Source: Chromera velia
Lineage: Eukaryota; Sar; Chromeraceae
Length of the DNA: 25,263 nucleotides
Assembly (NCBI GenBank): GCA_018398765.1
Contig: JAHBMJ010005965.1
Location: 34,325-59,587 of the forward strand
Reading direction: 5' to 3'
The position numbers and the translations under genes were made by a program. This document shows, piece by piece, positions 1-9,073 of the stretch. Under the pieces are notes generated by a model. It worked only from the letters and a program-made list of their open reading frames with translations, ran no database searches and was not told the DNA's origin. How positions within the stretch are numbered: the first letter of the stretch is position 1; each line of letters opens with the position of its first letter.

Positions 1-685
1 CCCAAAAAAAAAGAAAAAACATGCAGGACAGACCGACCGACAGACCTTTTGCAACCAGGGTCGCTGCCAGCATTACCCAAGCCCCGTTGGCCTTCATTCC
101 AGCCTGCAGACCCTCCCATGCACTCAATCATCCATCCATTCATTCATGCGGAAGGCCACGTCGCATTAAAGCTTATGCACAAAATCTTTCCTTCCCAGCA
201 ACCAGCCCATGCATACATAAATCATTCTTCAAGGAACAATCAATCCCCTCAGGCATGCACGCGTACATCCATCCCGTTGGCGTCTTTTGAAAGAAGCCGA
301 TTGATTGAATGATTCATCAATCCAGACCTAACACCACATTCAGCACAGCGCCACTGAGACACTCAGAGAGAGAGAGAGAGAGGGAACGGGACCGAGAGAG
401 AAAGACTGACCAACGGTTCCGGCCACGAGACACAAGACGCCGTCTGCACAGCCACCGTAGTCAGCCACAGCAGCCAGAGAACGAGAGAGAAAAAGTCCCT
501 CCCCCTCCCCTGCCAGCACGCCGCAGCATTCCCACCCTCTTCTTCTCTTTCTCTTTCTCTGTTTGCGTTCACGCTCTCCCCAAAGGGTCCACCCCTCGCA
601 CCGCCAGGGGGAAAATCCAAATTCGTCGCTGCGTCGTCTCCATCCTCTCCGTCTCTGTGTCGTCTTCTCGCGTGATCGGTCTCAC
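1..685. other. Left-edge region expected to hold the last transporter exons
   Basis: The chain of transporter exons ends at 686 with a good donor (GTGAGA, minus strand), so the remaining transmembrane segments should lie here or beyond the window. Two weak candidates are visible on the minus strand. One near 448-415 has a CAG acceptor and reads TASCVSWPEP, compared with the family's A..SPCPPL. The other near 108-51 has an acceptor CTGCAG and reads NGAWVMLAATLVAK. Neither could be joined convincingly. A (GA)n run lies at 364-384. Confidence 0.3.
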
Positions 686-2101
686 CGCTGTTTTCTCCTT
701 TTTCGCTCTTCTCATTGGCACCTAAAGGACCCGCACTCTCCGTCTCTGGACTCCCTGAGCTTCCCCCCCTATTTCTCGAAGGCAGGCAGCACGCGTTTGC
801 CACAGTGAAAAGAGGCCCCAGGAAAATGGAGATGTTCGAAGACCAGTACACGGCATCAAGCGAATTGTCGTACGCACGGAAAACGTAGCCTGTGATTGAC
901 GGAAAATACCTGCGTGAAGGAAGGAAAAAAGAGAAGTCAATTTAAACAAGAGCACCGAGGGAGGGAGGGTCCTCCTTCCCAATTTTCGCTCCAAAAGAGT
1001 AGACTTACGAGAGAATGAAAGCGCTCTACAGCATCCAGCAAAACCAGAAGTGTACCAGCCTCAAAGGACAACCACTCACATGCATAGGAGGACAGGCAGA
1101 GAAGATCTTCTCACTATCCACCCACCCACCCACCCACACCCACATACCCACCCGTTTCCAACAAAATTGATGGCAGCCAAACCCAAAAGGGACGGCCACT
1201 CCACAGCTCCGAGGGCCCTCAAAAGTCGCCAGTCAAGAAGAGCCCGTTCCTTTCCTTCCGAGCCTCTGAACGAATGAGTCAATCAATGAACGAACCCATC
1301 AATGAATGAATGAACGAACGAACGAGCGGACGAACGAACGAACGAATAATGAATGAACGAACGAACGGACGAACGAACGAATGAACGAACGAACGAATGA
1401 ATGAATGAATGAGTGCGCAAACAGCCCGTGCACGTGCATCCATGAACAGACAGACAGGGAAGGAGAGAGTGTCATTGGATGAATTGCAGACAGAGAGACC
1501 CCCGCACAGATCGGCACCTGATTTCCTTCCACAAGAACAAACAAAACAAAAACAAATAGAAGAGGGAGTTCACAGAAGGTCCCCCCCTCGCAGCACACAC
1601 AAGCAAAGAAACCACTTTCAACAACGTCAAAGAAGTTCCCCCCCCACCCATGAACCCAAAAAAGCCACCCACCCACCCACTCATCTTTCAACAAACAGAA
1701 AGACAGACCTCCTACGGTGCAGTTGCCCCTCTTCTTCCACCCCCTCCTCTTCTTCTCCTCTTCCTACCGCTGCCTCGGGGTCTCCATTCCCAACAGAAAC
1801 AGCACTAGAGGGAGGAGGAGGGGAAGGAGACACTGCGACACCCGCATTCTCGTCTGCAGGCAGGCAGGCAGGCAGACAGGCAGGCAGCAGAATTCAGCGA
1901 AAAGGAAAGAGAAGAAGAGAGACAATGACGAAGTCGCGCAGTGTGAGAAACAGAAAGTGCACGATAGGAGCAGAGCAGATTCTCTTTTCGTGTGGGCAGA
2001 GCGCGTCCATGCAATTAAGGAAAGAAAGAAAAAAAATCAAACTCAGATACCAACGTGCTCTTTGCTTGCGAATTCACCGAGGCGCCCTGAAAGACAAAAT
2101 T

Positions 2102-2141
<40 letters not shown>

Positions 2142-3366
2142 TGTATGCATGTATGTGTGTGTGTCTGGTTGGATTGTAGCCCTGCTGCTTTCTGATCGGA
2201 CGATCAAACGATAAGTTTGATGAATAATAAAAACAAAAATAAAACGAAAGTCGCAGCGCCGTTTTGCTGCTCCAAATGCAGCCCGCCACCTCCACCCTGC
2301 TGGTCACAAACAAGAGGGTGCACAGAGGAAAAGGGTCAACAAGGCGAAGAAAGAGAAATAAGACCACTGCTGCGTGCATGCAGGACTTCCCTTCTTCTCT
2401 CCCGCCGTCCCCCCCCTGCCTTGCTTCCCTCCCCCTCACCCCCAACCCAACCAACCTGTAGACATAACCCTGACGTGCCCCCTGGCGTCTGTCCGAACAC
2501 CCGCCCTGCCTTACTTCCCTCCCCCTCACCCCCAACCCAACCAACCTGTAGACAGAACCCTGACGTGCCCCCTGGCGTCTGTCCGAACACCCGCCCTGCC
2601 TCGAAACAACGCGATCAGAGAACCCCTCGTCACAGGCCGCAGAATGTAAATGAACGCCCCCAGCGACACAGCCATGAACCCAGACAGAATCCACAGAAAA
2701 GCCGAAAAAGAAAAACGCGGAGACTTCGGATCACTGCAGCACACACGCACGCACGCGTGCCAGAGAGAACAAACCAACACACGACAAATAAGGAAATAAA
2801 GAAAGAAAGACTAACTATACATTTCATCCAAAGGAAAAAGAATCAGACGGCCGATCAGACAACATGGGCAGGGGGCCCGAAAAGTGTGGAGACAGACAAA
2901 CCAGCAAGGAGAAAAACGCTGAAGAACAGAAATTATTCCTGCAGCCTGGCCACGAGAATGAAGAGAGGCAGATGAGATCAGATGAATCATACTAGCAAGC
3001 AAGCAAGCAGGCAGGCAAGCGCCCAAAACAAGCAAGAAGAATACACACACAAGTCTACACAATGCACCGACAACCCCTCTCCTCCCCCCCCCTCTATCCC
3101 TCCAGTCTCCAACCCCACCCCACCACGGCTACTCGAGCCCCTCCACTGTTGTTCTTATTATTCACACAACAACACACACCCCAACCCCCGTGAAAGAAAA
3201 AAAAACAAACCCACCCACGCACCCACCCCTGAATGATTGTGACCACCGAGGCGATCGATCCACTGGCAGCCTCCCCTGCATGCATGCATGCGTGGGTACA
3301 TTAAGAGAGAGACAGACTATATGTTTCTTCTTCTTCTTCTCCCTCCTTAGAGACGACAGACTGACC

Positions 3367-3399
<33 letters not shown>

Positions 3400-3648
3400 G
3401 CAGACAGACGGCCCGAAGACACAGAAAGAAAGAAAGAAAGAAAGAAAGGAAGAAAGGAAGGAAGGAAGGAAGGAAGGAAAGGAAGGAAGGAAGGGAAGGA
3501 AGGAAGGAAGGAAGAAAGAAAGAAAGAAAGAAAGAAATGAAAGAAAGAAATGAAAGAAAGAAAGAAAGAAAGAAAGAAAGGAAGGGAAGGAAGGAAGAAA
3601 GGAAGGGAAGGAAGGAAGGAAGGAAGGAAGGAAGGAAGAAAGAAAGAA

Positions 3649-3684
<36 letters not shown>

Positions 3685-3754
3685 TATATCGTCTTTTCTT
3701 CACTTCACTTTTTCCGAAACGCTTCCTTTCTTTCGGACAGACAGACAGACAGAC

Positions 3755-3787
<33 letters not shown>

Positions 3788-4787
3788 AAAAAAAGAAAGA
3801 TACAGAAAGAAAGGAACGCAGATGGTGGCAACAAGAACAAAAACCACCGAGCCGCAAAAACCAAATCCCCTACGCTCTCCTTCCCCCCATGCGCATCAAA
3901 GCATGTGCTCGTTTGAACGTCCATTCAAACTGACTCACAACCTTCTCGCCTAAGAAACCAACCCACAAAAAACGAGCTTTTCTGATGCATCCCTCCACCC
4001 ACCTGCGCTGAATGCCACGAGAGACTGTGGAGAGAACCGAAGCACGAATGGCCAGTAGAGGACAGATGAGGAACAATCGAGGGCTCCTGCAGATTTGTTT
4101 CAATACATACACATGCACACATACCAACATGCACACAGACATGCACGCATCTGAAAAGGACAGAAGACGAACAGACGAGCGCTCCTGAAGGGAGGCAGAA
4201 AAAAGAGAAGCCGAAAGGACGGTCCCCCTGACCGACCAGTCACAAGGACCACCGCCAAGAGCACCACGGAGAGACGGTCAACCTGAAGCACCCGCACCGC
4301 ACCGTCCGACAACACGATTGTCGTCTTCCAGAAAAGAGCGCCCACCCACAGCGCGACTGTCCCAAACAAAATCACAAGCACAATCGAAACGGCCTCAAAT
4401 GTCGCTGCCCCTTTGCCTTTGGCTGCACGTCTCGCTTGAATGAATGCGAGCGTGACTGGGAGCACGTTGCCAATTTGAATCGCCTGCACAGCAGAAAGAG
4501 AATAATGAAAGAGTGAGTGGGTGGGAGGAGGGAGGGGACGGCAGCAAAATAGATTCTTCGCATGCAGAGGTCTTTTCTTTCATCTTTCAGCTGTACAAGC
4601 CAGTTCATGGGGAGGGTGAAGGCTAGACGGACAGAACGGGCGGATGGATCTGTCTTTCTCTTCTCTTTCCTTCTCTTCTGATGCTAAAAGCATCCTCAAC
4701 TCATTCACCTCACGGAAATAACACGAGGGAGAAAAACATGAACTTCCCCCTGGCTCATTATGCCCACGAGGCAGGTAGACGCGCGCG

Positions 4788-4834
<47 letters not shown>

Positions 4835-5633
4835 TCACGTACATGCACACTCATACGGATGCAGAACCAATTCTCACACATACATACGCGACACACACAC
4901 ATTTACACACAGACGCATCTACACATACACACTCTCTCATACGGATGGGGCTCAGTCCACACAGGGAGCATAATTAGTTCATCATCTCAATCCAGGGTCA
5001 GATGGGCAAGTCGAGCCGTCGAGCGATCTGCTCACTCACTGACTGGCTGACTGACTGACTAACCAGAGCCATCCATGTTGGCAATCTGTTTCCCTCCGGA
5101 GTGTTGGCCAACAGGAAGGCGACCTGAAGGCAGGCAGGAAGGCAGGCAGCTAGGGTGGCTCCTGTTCCGTTTTGGAGGTTATTTGGTCACACGCGGTCAG
5201 AGTCCAACGAGTATACTTGGAGGGGGGGCTGAAAAAGAAGAGAAGAAACCAGCCCGGGGGGGAGGGAGACGGTCATGTTTGACTGGGTTGTTCAGAGAGA
5301 GGAGGGAGGGAAGGAAGACTGGAAGAAACCCAGAATGGAAGAGGGAGGAAGGCGGGAGGTGTGAAAGCACGTGGCTTGTGAAGACACCCGACGCAAAAGA
5401 GAGTGCCTAAGCAGAGAACTTGATGACCCCCACCCCCAAGCAAGCACCTGTGTCCAGATCCCGTTGATGGTTATCCATGAGGAGAGACCTGCAAGCAGGG
5501 AAACGCGAGGATAGATCCAAGTACTGTCACCCTCCTTCCCTCCCTCCAAGACAACCGCAGCATGCAGAGGCCTTCCGTCAAGAATCGGGAGACAGGACGA
5601 GCTAGAGGAGACGAGACGGGGTTCGCACAGCAT
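686..5633 (-). CDS. SLC52-type riboflavin transporter, multi-exon, 3' end not resolved
   Basis: Predicted multi-pass membrane transporter for riboflavin uptake. Exons chained in phase on the minus strand: 5633-5448, 5123-5064, 4483-4237, 4086-4003, 3275-3227, 2733-2634, 2086-2055, 1265-1152, 1023-1009, 909-804 and 721-686. Together they give 343 codons. The product follows the family's order of landmarks: LSSWITINGIWTQ (family GSW.AVNGIWVELP), TPEGNRLPTW (PEGW.LPSY), AIQIGNVLPVTLAFIQ (ALGNLG.LV), DCSSSVLYWPF (NVTFLPF), GEAASGSIASVVTIIQG (GLS.LLP..LAL.QG), FLWILSGFMAVSLGAF, LLGLAAINFVGNG (ACVNALTNG) and YWSSNISIFLGPLF (GSSANPLACFL). All junctions are canonical GT/AG and phase-compatible. The ATG at 5633 keeps frame through exon 1, but a CAG acceptor at 5489 offers an alternative 5' exon. 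Family members are about 450 residues, so about 100 C-terminal residues are missing. The 32-nt, 15-nt and 36-nt exons are the least certain. Riboflavin specificity is inferred from family only. Confidence 0.83.
1282..1415. repeat. (GAAC/GAAT)n tetranucleotide tract
   Basis: Degenerate 4-bp repeats of GAAC and GAAT fill an intron of the transporter gene, just upstream (in transcription order) of the exon at 1265-1152. They account for the Arg/Ser/Phe-rich reading frames on the minus strand here. Confidence 0.85.
2100..2166. repeat. Compound (TC)n(TG)n microsatellite
   Basis: About ten TC dinucleotides run directly into about ten TG dinucleotides, then degenerate TATG/TGTG. On the minus strand this is (CA)n(GA)n followed within 15 nt by the TTTTGTCTTTCAG acceptor of the transporter exon at 2086-2055. 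Confidence 0.9.
2423..2601. repeat. 90-bp tandem duplication in a transporter intron
   Basis: Two near-identical 90-bp copies, differing for example at CATAACC versus CAGAACC. Each contains CTTCCCTCCCCCTCACCCCC and ends in CGAACACCCGCCCTGCCT. The pair lies wholly in the intron between exons 2733-2634 and 2086-2055. The period is divisible by three, which keeps spurious long frames open on both strands. Confidence 0.9.
3368..3787. repeat. Purine-rich (GACA)n/(GAAA)n/(GGAA)n tract
   Basis: Blocks in order: (GACA)n at about 3368-3410, (GAAA)n and (GGAA)n at about 3424-3650, (GACA)n at about 3650-3683, a short unique spacer, then (GACA)n at about 3737-3787. The plus strand is almost pure purine over about 230 bp in the middle block. 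The tract sits in the transporter intron between exons 4086-4003 and 3275-3227. The long Arg/Lys/Glu and Ser/Phe/Leu frames here are repeat artefacts. Confidence 0.95.
4782..4833. repeat. (GC)n(AC)n microsatellite
   Basis: Alternating purine-pyrimidine tract: about seven GC units followed by about 18 AC units, then degenerate CA-rich sequence to about 4935. It lies in the transporter intron between exons 5123-5064 and 4483-4237. The GC plus AC run is a good candidate for left-handed DNA. Confidence 0.92.
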
Positions 5634-5851
5634 GGTTTCAACTGATCGTGCGTGGGAGATTGAGGAAATGGGAATGACGAGAGAGGAAGTATCGAGCTCA
5701 GAAAGGCGGCATGATCGACTGGAGAGAGAGGATTTCGTTCAGGCTCTGACAGCACGCACGCAGGAGAGTGGAGTCTCGAAACGACATCCTTGAGCACGAA
5801 TCAAAAGAAGCGGGCAGAGAGACAAAAGTTGAAACAAACAAAGACAGCTGC

Positions 5852-6208
5852 ATGAGTCAGCCGACCAAAGAGAAAGAAAGCAACGAGACCAGCGACAGTG
5901 CTCATTGCGCTTCGGAAGAATGCAACCAAGACAGAAGAGGGACCCCACGTAACTGCCTCAACAAGAAGATACTTCTTACAGTAGTGGAGTCACAGATTGG
6001 AGACGAGTTGATGCATGAATGCATCCTGCAACACGTATGCCAATCTCTCACTCTGGAAAATAAACCAACGCACGCAGAAGTAAGAGATTCAACGAGGAAT
6101 ACGTACACGCAGGGAATGATGCAGACACGGTCGAGCAGAATCGAGCAGATGAGGCTGCCTTCGAAAAGTCAGTCAAGGTGCGTGTGGGATGCGTGTGGGA
6201 CTTTTTGA
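5852..6208 (+). CDS. Weak hypothetical ORF, 118 codons
   Basis: ATG-initiated frame that stays open upstream to about 5768. The product would be hydrophilic, rich in Ser, Thr, Glu and Lys, and about 4% Cys, with no transmembrane segment or motif I recognise. Third-position composition shows no clear coding bias. It lies upstream of the divergently oriented transporter gene, so it could be transporter 5' flanking sequence or chance. It stops 14 bp before the inverted-repeat element. Confidence 0.15.
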   Translation: MSQPTKEKESNETSDSAHCASEECNQDRRGTPRNCLNKKILLTVVESQIGDELMHECILQHVCQSLTLENKPTHAEVRDSTRNTYTQGMMQTRSSRIEQMRLPSKSQSRCVWDACGTF

Positions 6209-6221
6209 AAGATTTGTCAGA

Positions 6222-7059
6222 ATATTCTGGCGGACAGTCATTCTGTCCGTTTTGCCGCGCCCGAGTTCCGCGCCCGAGTTTCGCGCTCGAGTTTTTCCTT
6301 CGCAAAAAGGCCAACTCGCGCGCCCGAGTTTTCAGTGGGCGGCATTGTATTGTCGCCTCGGGGGGCAGCTCAGCTCTGCTGAGATCAGCCGAGAGGCCCT
6401 GAGATCGCACGCACTCGCATAACGCATTTTTTCATTTTTAAGGGAGGGATCGCGGTTCTGTCTCCATCATGGTCGGTGTCACCCGAGTTCTAAAATGTGC
6501 CCCTCAAGCAACTTGCACGGAGCTGTGATCGCACATGCCTTAATTACTTTGCACATGCGTGCCCCTCAAGTAACTTGCACGGATCGAGTTACACATGCAT
6601 ATACGACACGCACGTGGTCCTGAAAAGCATACTTTACTACCATGGCCCCCACCCCATGGCAGCACACAACTTAGATATGCCCAAACCCCCGATGGTGTGC
6701 ATCAATTAGCGGACCCCTAAATAGCCCCCCGAAACACTCACCAAACTAGTTGGGTATATCCCGTATTGTATTGTATTATGACATGCATGCGCTCGAGTTC
6801 CTCATTGTCGGTGCTCGAGATCTAGATTTTTAACGACTGAGTTGTGTCATGGTATATGCAGCATGCAAACTCAGTTCTCAGGTGTCTGTTTCCAGACTCG
6901 GGCGCGCCTGCATCAGATTTCGGAGATCCCGACGCGCCTGAGTTTTTGATGCCTGACACTCGAGAAATAGGACCTCGGCGCCCGAGAAACTCGAGCGCGA
7001 AACTCAGGCACGGAACTCGGGCGCGGCAAAATGGAGAGAATGACTGTCCGCCAGAATAT
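6222..7059. mobile_element. Non-autonomous inverted-repeat element, ~840 bp
   Basis: The left arm (6222-6295) begins ATATTCTGGCGGACAGTCAT. The right arm (7059-6987), read on the opposite strand, begins with the same 20 bases. The two arms stay aligned for about 74 bp, with a few mismatches (for example TCTGTCCGTT versus TCTCTCCATT). Both arms carry repeated GCGCCCGAGTTT-like motifs, and weaker matches continue inward (about 6312-6332 and 6897-6912). The interior has no long coding frame and no transposase. I see no clear target-site duplication. This is the form of a MITE-like or foldback DNA transposon remnant; the class is not determined. Confidence 0.7.
6497..6583. repeat. Direct repeat of ~25 bp inside the inverted-repeat element
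   Basis: GTGCCCCTCAAGCAACTTGC at 6497 recurs at 6559 with one C-to-T change, and both copies continue with ACGGA. The copies are 62 bp apart and each is near a CACATGC motif. Confidence 0.8.
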
Positions 7060-9070
7060 GTTAGAATGAGTTGGCCCACGCGCCGTTGCGGGACCGGCCG
7101 CACAGCCCGGTAACGCGCGAATTTCCGCGTGAAACTGTATAGCGGGTCTGTTTAATTCTTTAAAATTAGAGTAGATTGAAAGAGAGTTCCATGAATGGCT
7201 CCATGTATGAGCTTGCATAGCTTGTAAGAGAGTTCCATAGATGTACATGGATTAGGGCCAATTTGGGGCCCAGATGGTTGTTCAAAAAAAAGTATGGAGT
7301 AGCTTGTAATTAAGAGAGTTCCATTGATAGCCTGCATATAGTGAGCTTGAATCTTGACGGCCCGTGCCGGAAAATTGACCCCGGCCGGCCGGGATGGTTC
7401 TGCACGGTTTGTGAGGTTTGTTTGGAGATTGTGACTCATCCCGTGAGGCAAAGAGCCGGTTTGGTCTAATACTGAAGAGGGTTGGGCAGGTGCGGAGTTC
7501 CATTGAGTGCATAGGAGACATGCTTCGGAATCTGTACTACATGAAACCCCATGAGACTCCAATGAAGATGAGCTTTTCGTGTGCAAGCCCCCTGTTGAGC
7601 ACTATATCAATTCTGTACAAGTGGGTATCCTGTTGCCTCCATTGTACCCGTCTGTTTAGTCGTTGTTTCCCTTTCTCCAGTGGAACACATTACCACGGGG
7701 TCGCAAGCGTGTGCACAAGGCTTAGCACAACGCGTACATTGGGTGTCCCCTCTTCCTCGTACGTGTCGGTGTTGGTGTCAAGGACGGGCAACAAGGGCTA
7801 TATGGACAGTGCGCAGCTGTTGCTGGCTCACTCTGTTCAGTCTCTAAGACTTTCTCGCACAAAGTGTTCCTGCCAGTCATTGGACTCAAAGAGCTCCTTA
7901 CCAGTGGTCAACTGCAAAGACCCGGGGGCACGATCGCAGGGCAGAAACAATCAAATGTCCATGGATTCCTAATTGAGTGCATCTATGTGTGTACACTCCA
8001 TGCTTTTTCCTCCCTTGACTGTGAATCGACTGCGGATGAGAAATAAGGACCTCGGGAATTTTGTTGGGGGGGGAAACATTGGGTAAAAGGTGGTTGACAT
8101 GTTTCAGGGCAGTAAACATGAGGTGAGTCTCATGACTCCCCGATGGACCTAGCGATGGACCGTCTCTTCCATGCACATTTTTTGTTCAGTCTGTCTACTT
8201 CATTCCAGCCTTTTTATGTGTGCTTTCCTTCTGACTGACTGTACGCGGACTTAATTCCGAATCGAAGGATAAAAATGCTCTTGACATGGACTCTGGCCGG
8301 GGAGATTGTACTGTCGTCCATGGTGTCACTTTTTTCTATGCTCTGTTTTTCCATTGTTATGCACATAGCTTGCCTTAAATGGTGGCAAAGAAGTATCTGC
8401 TCCCTCCCTCCCCGAGAGAGAGAGGGCCAAATCTCTCTAGCATGCAGGTTTGCCAGTTGTATGTAAAATCAACATGCAGGCAATAGTAAATGTCCAGAAG
8501 GTGTGCGTTCTCTTTCACTGGGAAATGTGATTATTCGAAGCAACCCGCATATCATCACGGTGTTGAGCCCAAACTGTAGCGACGGTCGTGGTTACTTGCT
8601 TATTCATTGTTTTTACTGGCTTGTTCTATATTTAGACGTGCGTCCTACCTATGATTCTTATATTTGATGCCTACTTGCAGGTGGTGTGGTAAAAGTCGTG
8701 CTGAGAAAAGGTGGCTGGATTCGTGACTTGACTTAAAAGGGGCTCGAGGTGAATCCAGGGTCTGCATATCGAGCAACACAGGCAGTATTTCTTCTTTCGC
8801 TTTCTCTACTTATTGTTGCCGATACCTTTCAGTTCTTCTTGGGGGCCTCTCTACGGTCTTGCCAAGCAGAAGGACAAACAACGGTAAGCGCTGTATCCTC
8901 TCCACTGGCAGCTGGATGTTTCTTTCCATCCTTGCCTGCCTCCCTCCCATCCTGCCTGCATGGATACCTCGATCGTTGTGCTTACCTCCGGTCAAACAGG
9001 AATGAATGCCCTGCTTTGCTTGGGGTGTGTTGAACTTCACTCTCGCACTGCATAGCTGCACGTGGCTCAT
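7060..9070. other. Region without a convincing gene
   Basis: About 2 kb of mid-GC sequence. On the plus strand, 7723-8046 is open in one frame after a TTAG and contains a segment reading FLPVIGLKELLTSGQLQRP. An overlapping frame is open at 7418-7972. There is also a short hydrophobic ATG frame at 8275-8466. None matches a family I know, and the two overlapping open frames on one strand argue for chance or a decayed gene. A possible acceptor (TTTCTCCAG) ends at 7680. Nothing else stands out. Confidence 0.35.
7179..7326. repeat. Three dispersed copies of an AAGAGAGTTCCAT motif
   Basis: AAGAGAGTTCCAT (first copy AAAGAGAGTTCCAT) occurs near 7179, 7226 and 7312. The last two are preceded by AGCTTGTAA. 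A weaker GGAGTTCCATTGA copy lies near 7494. Function unknown; it may be the remnant of a tandem or transposed sequence. Confidence 0.6.
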
Positions 9071-9073
9071 TGT

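Noticed and set aside
363-720. Minus-strand frame continuing the transporter past the YWSSN exon without splicing
   Set aside because: Unspliced reading turns into low-complexity Arg/Glu/Gly sequence. Splicing at 804 to 721 gives a basic loop, as expected after this helix in the family.
1409-2694. Overlapping ORFs of 130-256 codons on both strands
   Set aside because: They lie across introns of the transporter gene and are driven by GAAC, CAGG, TC/TG and 90-bp repeats.
3347-3953. Long Arg/Lys/Glu-rich and Ser/Phe/Leu-rich ORFs
   Set aside because: They are pure translations of (GACA)n, (GAAA)n and (GGAA)n.
7418-8046. Gene in the 184-codon plus-strand frame or the overlapping FLPVIGL frame
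   Set aside because: Neither starts with a supported ATG or shows codon bias or a family match, and two frames overlap on the same strand. It is kept only as a note in the region entry.
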